Source: DASZCR01 sp035942915 (lineage in GTDB: Bacteria > Acidobacteriota > Blastocatellia > Pyrinomonadales > Pyrinomonadaceae). Taken from it: a stretch of 10,109 bases of DNA. Both the position numbers and the translations under genes were made by a program. The notes under the pieces are model-generated. The model was not told the origin of the DNA, searched no databases, and saw only the letters and a program-made list of their open reading frames with translations. Shown here in pieces: positions 5,307-10,109 of this stretch. Every line of letters begins with the position of its first letter. Position 1 is the first letter of the stretch. Where the stretch lies: the NCBI GenBank assembly GCA_035942915.1, contig DASZCR010000048.1, positions 1 to 10,109 on the forward strand, read 5' to 3'.

Positions 5307-8006
5307 CTAGGGGGCTGCGCCGTCGGCGAACTTGCGGCGGATGCGAACGCAGCGTTCGAGGCCGTCGGAGGCTTCGAGCACTTTCAGGCGCAGGTCGCGG
5401 TCGAGCGACGCCTCGCGTTGGAGGAAGTCTTTGACGACGGTCGAGGCGGGTTCGTCGCACTGTCCGCCGATGAAGGCGGCGAGCCAGCCGTTGACGAAGA
5501 AAATCTTCCTCGTGCGTTTGAGTCGCGGCAGTTCGGCGAGCGCCGGTTCAAGATAGGGGAGCGTCAGCGCAGACTGCTGCGGCGTGTTGAAGGGGGCGAA
5601 GCTGGCTTCAATCCAGCTTTCGGGAAGCTCTGTGTCGCGCGTGTAGGCGTCGAAGTAGCGGCGCTTCGAGGCGGCGTCGGGACGAGCGGCACGCGCAGCG
5701 TAGGCGTAGCGGCGCGCGTCGTCCGACTTGTCGGCCTCGCTCTCGCGCGCGAGCAGCGCACCGGAGCGCGCATCGCCCGCCGCGACGAGCGCGCGCAGGA
5801 GATCGAAGCGGTCGCGCGGGCGAAGCGTCATGCCGGGCACTTTGAGGCGTCCTTCGAGCACATCGACGAGACGGTCGAGCGCCTCGCGCGTCGTCGCTAT
5901 CTCGCGATAGGCGCGGAAGTAGGTGATGCTCAAGCCGGGGGTCTCGGCCTTCATCATCCGTTCGTAGATGGTCTGTTCCAGACGCGGCGCGACGGCGCGT
6001 TGCTGCGCGGCCGACAGGTAGCGCGTATAGGCCGTCTGCGCGCGAGAGAGAAGCGTCTGCAAGGTCACTTCGTCGCGTTCGCGCGGGGCGAGACGGATGA
6101 CGAGGTTGATGTAATCGGTCGGCGCCAGTTCGGCCTCGCGGACGCTCTCCCAGAGCGACCCCCAGAGGAGCGCACGCAGGAATTCGTCTTCGACCTCGCC
6201 GAGATGTTCGATGAGATAGCGGCGGCTCTCGGCGTCGAGCAGGAAGCGGCCGTAGGCGTAGTCTTCGTAGTTGGCGAAGACGAAGGCCGGACGGCGCTTG
6301 CCCAGTGCTTGACGCACCTGACGTGCGCCGCCGCCGTTGATGCGGACGTTGAGGACTTCATCGGGGCGGCCGTCGGCCGAAGCGAGCAGAATTTTCATCC
6401 GCATCGGCCACGTCGTTCCTTCGCCGAGCGCATCGCGCTGTTCGAGGATAAAGCGTGTCAGGCGAAGACCGTCCGTGCTCGCCTGCCAACTGATGCGAAT
6501 GTCGGGCAGCCCGCGCCGTCTCACCCATGACTCAGCCCAACGTGTGAGTCGCTGACCCGTCGCGCGCTCGAAGGCGCGTACGAGGTCGCCCCACTCAGCG
6601 TTGGCAAAGGCGTGCTCTTTGACGAACGCGCGGACGGCGTGTTGAAACTCGGTCGCGCCGAGATAAAATTCGGCCTGTCGGAGCAGCGAAGGAGCTTTGC
6701 GATAGACGATATTGCCGTAGGCCGACTTGGCGGCCGAGAGATTCGGTATCTCCTGAAAGATGGGAGTAGTGCCCTTCGTCACGTCGGTCAGGTAGGCGAG
6801 CGGCTTGGTGCGCAGGTGAAAGACCTTCCACGCGTCGAGTTGGGGCAGCACTTCCTCGATGGCCTTGTAGGCCATGAAGGTGGCGAAGCCCTCTTTGAGC
6901 CAGAGGTCGTCGAACCAGCGCATCGTAACGAGGTCGCCGAACCATTGATGAGCCAGTTCGTGCAGTATCAACTCGGCGCGCGCGGCGATGTCTGCGGCCG
7001 TCGGGTCTGACGGAAAGAGGACGGACTCTTCGCGCAGAAAGGTTGCGCCCGCGTGCTCCATGCCGCCGTAGGCAAACTCCGGCAGGACGACGAGGTCGTA
7101 TTTCGTGAAGGGGAACTTGTAATCGAAATAGTTCTCGAAAAAGCGCGTGCCTTCGCGATTGATGCGGAAGATTTCCGCCAACTCACGGCGCGCACGCTCG
7201 GCCTTTGACCTACGGACGAAGAGGCGCGTCGCCTGTTGAGAAGCTTCGTCGGCGAACTCTGTGAAAGGCCCGGCGGCGAAGGCGAAGACGTAGGTGCTGA
7301 TGGGTTCGGTCTGACGGAAGCGCCACAGGCTCGACGTGCCGCTCGTCGTGACGGCCTCAGCCGCAGTGTTGCTGATGGCCTTCCAGTGCGAGGGCGTGTT
7401 CAGCGTCAGACGAAAGCGCGCCTTGAGGTCTGGTTGGTCGAAGCACGGAAAGAAGGTGCTCGCGTCCGACGGGACAAAGAGCGTGTAGACGTACTCCGCG
7501 CCGTCTTCGCGGTCGAGGTAGCGCGTGACGGCACTGCCCGCAGCACTGACGGGCGACTCGAATTCCAGCGTCAAGCGGTTCGCGCCCGCGCGCAGGTGCG
7601 TGCGCGGGATATGTATGTGCTCGTCTGCGAAGACTGCATCCGCGACCTGCGCGCCGTTGGCCTCGATGTTTCGGACGCGCGCTCGCGCCTCCGACGGTTT
7701 ATCGACGACGCGCCAATCGAGCACGAGGTCGCCGGCCGAGAGGTCGAGCGTGACGCCGATGGTCGCCTTCCCCTTCAGCATCTGCGCGCCGGGTTCGAGG
7801 CTCACGTCGAGCGCGTAGCTGATGTCGCGGTAGTGCGCGGCGCGGCGGCGCGCCAGTTCGTGCGGCACGCCCGACTGCGGCGCTATCGCTTCCGGCGTCT
7901 GCCGACGCGTGTTCTGCTCAGTGGCTCGCATCTGTGTCCTCACGTTCGCGGCGCAGGGCAGCAGGAGAAGGAGTGCGCCGAAGCAGGCGCGCGCGTGTCT
8001 CGTCAT
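5307..8006 (-). CDS. M1 family (aminopeptidase N-like) zinc metallopeptidase, exported
   Basis: The 899-aa product has a signal sequence (MTRHARACF then ALLLLLP) and then the M1 layout: an N-terminal beta domain to about residue 240, a thermolysin-like catalytic domain, and a long helical C-terminal domain resembling the ERAP1-C type. The exopeptidase motif is GGMEHAG at 314-320. The zinc site is HELAHQWFG from 349 (His349, Glu350, His353) with the third ligand Glu372 in LWLKEGF, the standard HExxH-18-E spacing. A VYRKAPSLL block downstream matches the region holding the catalytic Tyr. The enzyme should remove N-terminal residues from peptides, probably in the periplasm or outside the cell. 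The frame is open upstream to 8114; I chose the ATG at 8006 because it places the signal sequence at the N-terminus, although no good ribosome binding site precedes it. The Asn-to-His change in the GxMEN motif is noted. It is divergent from the QueA-like gene and 85 nt before the Uma2 gene. Confidence 0.94.
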   Translation of the reverse strand: MTRHARACFGALLLLLPCAANVRTQMRATEQNTRRQTPEAIAPQSGVPHELARRRAAHYRDISYALDVSLEPGAQMLKGKATIGVTLDLSAGDLVLDWRVVDKPSEARARVRNIEANGAQVADAVFADEHIHIPRTHLRAGANRLTLEFESPVSAAGSAVTRYLDREDGAEYVYTLFVPSDASTFFPCFDQPDLKARFRLTLNTPSHWKAISNTAAEAVTTSGTSSLWRFRQTEPISTYVFAFAAGPFTEFADEASQQATRLFVRRSKAERARRELAEIFRINREGTRFFENYFDYKFPFTKYDLVVLPEFAYGGMEHAGATFLREESVLFPSDPTAADIAARAELILHELAHQWFGDLVTMRWFDDLWLKEGFATFMAYKAIEEVLPQLDAWKVFHLRTKPLAYLTDVTKGTTPIFQEIPNLSAAKSAYGNIVYRKAPSLLRQAEFYLGATEFQHAVRAFVKEHAFANAEWGDLVRAFERATGQRLTRWAESWVRRRGLPDIRISWQASTDGLRLTRFILEQRDALGEGTTWPMRMKILLASADGRPDEVLNVRINGGGARQVRQALGKRRPAFVFANYEDYAYGRFLLDAESRRYLIEHLGEVEDEFLRALLWGSLWESVREAELAPTDYINLVIRLAPRERDEVTLQTLLSRAQTAYTRYLSAAQQRAVAPRLEQTIYERMMKAETPGLSITYFRAYREIATTREALDRLVDVLEGRLKVPGMTLRPRDRFDLLRALVAAGDARSGALLARESEADKSDDARRYAYAARAARPDAASKRRYFDAYTRDTELPESWIEASFAPFNTPQQSALTLPYLEPALAELPRLKRTRKIFFVNGWLAAFIGGQCDEPASTVVKDFLQREASLDRDLRLKVLEASDGLERCVRIRRKFADGAAP

Positions 8007-8134
8007 AGTGGTCGCCGGACAGTTTGTCGAAACTCGAAAGCATCTTTTAAGATGAGCGGGAGTGGAATCATTGTCCAACGAGCGGACGGGGTGTGGCAAG
8101 GTCGCGCGCACCACTCCGACGACTTCTAAAACCG
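8007..8134. promoter_or_regulatory. Divergent promoter region between M1 and QueA-like genes
   Basis: This 128-nt spacer must hold start signals for both genes. On the plus strand TTGTCG (8024-8029) and TAAGAT (8048-8053) are separated by 18 nt and could drive the QueA-like gene. The palindrome at 8041-8054 overlaps the putative -10 and is listed separately. No convincing minus-strand promoter was found; TTGGAC on that strand has no well-placed -10. Confidence 0.4.
8041..8054. promoter_or_regulatory. Operator-like palindrome
   Basis: CATCTT and AAGATG flank a TT, giving perfect 6-bp arms in 14 bp. It overlaps the candidate -10 hexamer TAAGAT of the QueA-like gene, a position where a bound dimeric repressor would block transcription. 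It is also too short and AT-rich to be a good terminator stem. The regulator is unknown and chance is possible. Confidence 0.35.
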
Positions 8135-9184
8135 ATGTCTTCCCCTTTCACTTTCCACCTCCCGCCTGAGCTTTCGGCGAAAGAGCCGCCGGAGCGGCGC
8201 GGTCTGGCGCGCGACCACGTCCGCCTAATGGTCATCGACCGCCGGAGCTTTCGCGTCGAGCACGCGCGCTTCGATAGGCTTGGAGAGTTCCTGCGCGCGG
8301 GCGACCTGCTCGTCTTCAACACGAGCCGGACGCTCCCGGCCGCGCTCGAAGGCTGCGGCGCGCCCGCAGGCCCCTGCATCGAGATTCGTCTGGCCGAACA
8401 CCTGCCCGACGGCTCGTGGCTTGCGCTGCTGCTCTGCCAGCGCGGCGACCCTTTCTCGTGCGGGCTGCGCGCAGGGATGCGTATCCAGTTCGGCGAAGAC
8501 CTGACGGGCGAAGTCGAGGCGCGCGACGAGCGGATTCCGCGTCTCTGGAAACTGCGCTTCTCGAAGACCGGGCATGAGTTGGTCGATGCGCTCTACCGCC
8601 TCGGCCGTCCCATCCGCTACGAGTACGTCTCCGCCCCCTGGGATTTGGACTACTACCAGACCGTCTATGCCAGAGAACCCGGCTCGGCCGAGATGCCTTC
8701 GGCCGGGCGCGCCTTCACGTGGCGTCTGCTCTTCGACCTCAAACGGCGCGGCGTCGAGGCCGCCTATCTCGTCCTTCACACAGGCCTCTCCTCCTACATC
8801 GACGACGAATTGGACGCGACGCACCCGGCCTCCGAAGAGGAGTTCTTCATCAGCGAGGCGACGGCCTCCAAGATTAACGAGACACGCGAGCGCGGCGGGC
8901 GCGTCGTCGCCGTCGGGACGACCGTCGTGCGTGCGCTCGAAACGGTCGCGGACGAGACGGGACGCGTCGCCGCGCGTCACGGCTACACGCGGCTGCACAT
9001 CAAGGCCGAGCATCGCCTGCGCGCCGTCGATGGCCTGCTGACCGGCATGCACGAGCCGGAGGCCAGCCACCTCGACCTGCTGACGGCCTTCCTGCCACCC
9101 GAACAGATTCGCCTCGCCTACGAAGACGCCGTCCGTCGCGGCTACCTCTGGCACGAGTTCGGCGACCTCAACCTCATCCTCTGA
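8135..9184 (+). CDS. QueA-like S-adenosylmethionine:tRNA ribosyltransferase-isomerase family protein (divergent subfamily)
   Basis: The 349-aa product covers the whole QueA fold: FHLPPELSAKEPPERR at 7-22, GDLLVFNTSRTLPA at 56-69, YYQTVYAREPGSAEMPSAGR at 173-192, VVAVGTTVVRALE at 257-269, LLTGMHEPEASHL at 301-313 and GYLWHEFGDLNLIL at 336-349. True QueA transfers the ribosyl part of SAM to 7-aminomethyl-7-deazaguanine in tRNA to make epoxyqueuosine. Here several normally strict blocks differ: PTAGLHFT is PSAGRAFT, TNFHLPKST is TGMHEPEAS, and the C-terminal FSYGDAM is WHEFGDL. The same pattern is, as I recall, typical of actinobacterial proteins carrying this annotation. The substrate is therefore uncertain; no other queuosine gene is in the window. 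I chose ATG 8135 because it matches the family N-terminus; an in-frame GTG at 8093 would add 14 basic residues. Neither start has a clear Shine-Dalgarno, and the mRNA leader may be short. Cytoplasmic. Confidence 0.88.
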   Translation: MSSPFTFHLPPELSAKEPPERRGLARDHVRLMVIDRRSFRVEHARFDRLGEFLRAGDLLVFNTSRTLPAALEGCGAPAGPCIEIRLAEHLPDGSWLALLLCQRGDPFSCGLRAGMRIQFGEDLTGEVEARDERIPRLWKLRFSKTGHELVDALYRLGRPIRYEYVSAPWDLDYYQTVYAREPGSAEMPSAGRAFTWRLLFDLKRRGVEAAYLVLHTGLSSYIDDELDATHPASEEEFFISEATASKINETRERGGRVVAVGTTVVRALETVADETGRVAARHGYTRLHIKAEHRLRAVDGLLTGMHEPEASHLDLLTAFLPPEQIRLAYEDAVRRGYLWHEFGDLNLIL

Positions 9185-9188
9185 AAAG

Positions 9189-9220
9189 ACTCCCAAAACA
9201 GCCCTTCCACCCCCACACAC
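9189..9220 (+). terminator. Possible Rho-dependent terminator (rut-like tract) after the QueA-like gene
   Basis: Directly after the stop codon this 32-nt stretch has 18 C and a single G, with regularly spaced C residues and little ability to fold. That composition is what Rho loading sites look like. No intrinsic terminator with a T-tract follows the gene. The call is composition-based only. Confidence 0.35.
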
Positions 9221-9231
9221 GAAACACGTCC

Positions 9232-9273
9232 GAGCCGTCACCTTTTCGTATAAAACGGCTCTCGATACGGCTC
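9232..9273. repeat. Three copies of heptamer ACGGCTC around a TATAAA box
   Basis: GAGCCGT at 9232-9238 is the reverse complement of ACGGCTC, which occurs at 9255-9261 and again at 9267-9273. The first and second copies form a 7-bp inverted repeat with a 16-nt loop that contains TATAAA (9249-9254); the second and third are direct repeats 12 bp apart. This could be a cluster of regulator sites or a weak hairpin ending the previous transcript. Confidence 0.4.
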
Positions 9274-9314
9274 AGCAACTATCTTAAATTCAACAACTTA
9301 GAAACGCCGACGGA

Positions 9315-9330
9315 TGGCACGCCGGTTGTT
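9315..9330 (+). promoter_or_regulatory. Sigma-54-like (-24/-12) promoter of the WHy protein gene
   Basis: TGGCACG at 9315-9321 is a perfect -24 element, followed by four bases and TTGTT at 9326-9330 as the -12 element. The GG to G(C/T) distance is the required 10 nt. The one departure is T instead of C in the -12 GC doublet. Transcription would start near 9340 and leave a leader of about 74 nt before the ATG. No matching enhancer-binding protein gene is in the window. Confidence 0.45.
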
Positions 9331-9413
9331 ATGCAATCTCATCGAAGCGGGTGAAATTGAGGTTCGCCGCGAAGCGAGAAATTTGAGCAGGACGGAGGCG
9401 TGAGTCAGCAAGA

Positions 9414-10037
9414 ATGAACAATATCAGGAACAGCAAATTCGGCATTTTGGGCGGGCTTGTGGCGAGCCTCTGCCTTGTCTTCGCGCTCTCGTCGAGCGCG
9501 TCGGCGCAACGCATCCCGGTCGAGCGCATCGGTGGCAGGATGGTTGACATCAAGGTCGGCGAGATTACGCTGGAGTCAATCGACTTCCGTCGTCAGACGG
9601 CGACGCTCAACCTCGGCCTCGACGTGACGAACCGGCTCATCCCCGTCAGCCTCAAGGACTTCGACTACAGCCTGCGTCTCAACAATCAGGAGACCATCGA
9701 CGGGCGTTACGAAGGCACTCTGAACCTCGGCGGGCGGCGCGGGGCTTCGCGCGTAGACTTGCCTGTGGTCGTCAACCTCCGCTCGATACCGGGCGTCGTC
9801 TGGTCTGCCTTCAGCAATCGCGGACGCGTCCGTTACGAACTCGATACGGGATTTACGCTCCCACTCTTCATCACCGAAAAACGCTTCGACCAGAGTTTCT
9901 CCGGCGAAGTGCCGCTGCGGACGGTCGTCGATGCAGCGTCTATCCTGCGCGCGCGCCGCATTGCCGACGGCGGCAGCGGCGGCGGGCGAGACGAACGGGG
10001 CGTTCTGGGAACGATTTCCGACATCTGGGGTTTCTAA
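9414..10037 (+). CDS. Exported WHy/LEA-14-like (LEA type 2) domain protein
   Basis: The 207-aa product begins with a typical signal peptide (hydrophobic GILGGLVASLCLVFAL then SSSASA, cleavage after residue 31). Residues of about 47-170 read as a single beta-rich domain of alternating polar and hydrophobic strands, with TATLNLGLDVTNRLIPVSL at 62-80, FDYSLRLNN at 83-91, DLPVVVNL at 115-122 and a C-terminal FSGEVPL. This matches the WHy/LEA-14 domain: a conserved D(V/I)xN turn followed by P, then a YxLxLN strand. A Gly/Ser-rich linker (186-191) and short tail ending in DIWGF follow. Such proteins are linked to desiccation and stress tolerance; bacterial exported versions may protect envelope proteins. 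The start is supported by the signal peptide; GGAGG lies 15 nt upstream, which is long. It appears to be transcribed alone from its own promoter. The domain call rests on pattern reading, not on a profile search. Confidence 0.78.
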   Translation: MNNIRNSKFGILGGLVASLCLVFALSSSASAQRIPVERIGGRMVDIKVGEITLESIDFRRQTATLNLGLDVTNRLIPVSLKDFDYSLRLNNQETIDGRYEGTLNLGGRRGASRVDLPVVVNLRSIPGVVWSAFSNRGRVRYELDTGFTLPLFITEKRFDQSFSGEVPLRTVVDAASILRARRIADGGSGGGRDERGVLGTISDIWGF

Positions 10038-10109
10038 GAGAGAGACAGAAAACGCCGGGATGAGAAACGCGGAGCGTTGAATGAGAGGATGCGCCCTCTC
10101 ATTCAACGC
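10038..10109. other. 3' flank of the WHy gene, right edge
   Basis: Seventy-two non-coding nucleotides. The first 28 are purine-rich and unremarkable. AACGC at 10066-10070 and GCGTT at 10074-10078 form a small 5-bp hairpin that shares bases with the large palindrome listed separately. Confidence 0.6.
10074..10109. terminator. Perfect 15-bp-stem hairpin, possible terminator
   Basis: GCGTTGAATGAGAGG (10074-10088) and CCTCTCATTCAACGC (10095-10109) pair perfectly around the loop ATGCGC. It lies 36 nt after the WHy gene stop codon, the normal place for a terminator. Whether a T-tract follows cannot be seen because the window stops at the last stem base. Alternatives are a repeat element, a bidirectional terminator shared with a gene to the right, or an assembly fold-back at a contig end. 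Confidence 0.55.

Larger units (their letters stand above)
9185..9413. other. 229-nt intergenic region with regulatory-looking elements
   Basis: No protein-coding gene is supported here. From left to right it contains a C-rich, G-poor tract (9189-9220), three copies of a 7-mer (9232-9273) around a TATAAA box (9249-9254), an AT-rich stretch to about 9300, a sigma-54-like promoter (9315-9330), and an imperfect direct repeat GAAGCG-GAAATT-GAG at 9344-9362 and 9371-9386. Tiny reading frames at ATG 9331 (7 codons) and GTG 9400 (5 codons) have no adequate support. The base composition is visibly more AT-rich in its centre than the flanking genes. Confidence 0.6.

Noticed and set aside
5037..6530. 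Long plus-strand open frame of 497 codons opposite the M1 gene (with similar ones at 650-1792, 3617-4600 and 7236-8129)
   Set aside because: All lie antisense to genes with clear family motifs. High-GC codon use leaves the opposite strand open by default, and the translations are Arg/Ala/Val-rich with no recognisable domain, signal sequence or ribosome binding site.
8225..9241. Minus-strand open frame of 338 codons opposite the QueA-like gene
   Set aside because: It is a mirror of the strongly supported QueA-like frame, and its translation shows no family motif.
9331..9417. Possible leader peptides (ATG 9331, 7 codons; GTG 9400, 5 codons overlapping the WHy gene ATG)
   Set aside because: The GTG has GGAGG only 1-2 nt away and the ATG has no Shine-Dalgarno; such short frames arise by chance, and no attenuator structure accompanies them.

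Overview
The window is GC-rich (about 60% by eye), densely coded bacterial DNA with strong G/C bias at third codon positions. Secreted proteins have signal peptides ending in ASA|Q. The gene mix is a DUF885 metallopeptidase-like protein, an M1 aminopeptidase, a Uma2 endonuclease, a WHy/LEA-14-like protein and a QueA-like protein. This fits a soil or thermophilic lineage such as Acidobacteriota (Blastocatellia). That placement is an inference from gene content and style; the window holds no rRNA or other phylogenetic marker.

Layout, left to right. (1) 56-2050, minus strand: secreted DUF885 family protein. (2) 2051-2228: divergent intergenic region with three inverted repeats in a row. (3) 2229-2477, plus strand: an 82-aa orphan protein. 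(4) 2518-8006, minus strand, transcribed right to left: M1 aminopeptidase (5307-8006), Uma2 family endonuclease (4625-5221), ClsB-like phospholipase D/cardiolipin synthase (3278-4570) and a YbhP-like endonuclease/exonuclease/phosphatase protein (2518-3258). The gaps are 85, 54 and 19 nt. The last two genes are very probably co-transcribed; the first two may be separate units. (5) 8007-8134: divergent promoter region with a 14-bp operator-like palindrome. (6) 8135-9184, plus strand: QueA-like protein of a divergent subfamily. (7) 9185-9413: regulatory intergenic region with a C-rich G-poor tract, a repeated heptamer and a sigma-54-like promoter. (8) 9414-10037, plus strand: exported WHy/LEA-14-like protein, followed by a perfect 15-bp-stem hairpin that forms the last 36 bases of the window.

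How the genes relate. Two exported peptidase-like proteins (DUF885 and M1) could work in degrading external or periplasmic protein. The PLD and EEP genes form a membrane-phospholipid module that resembles E. coli clsB-ybhP. The QueA-like enzyme belongs to a group whose catalytic-core signatures differ from true queuosine QueA, so its substrate is open. No mobile element, CRISPR array, RNA gene or clear defence island is visible. The most interesting items are the QueA-like paralogue, the Lys-to-Glu change in the first HKD motif of the PLD protein, the sigma-54-like promoter before the WHy gene, and the structured non-coding segments. I did not see convincing evidence of a wholly new multi-gene system.
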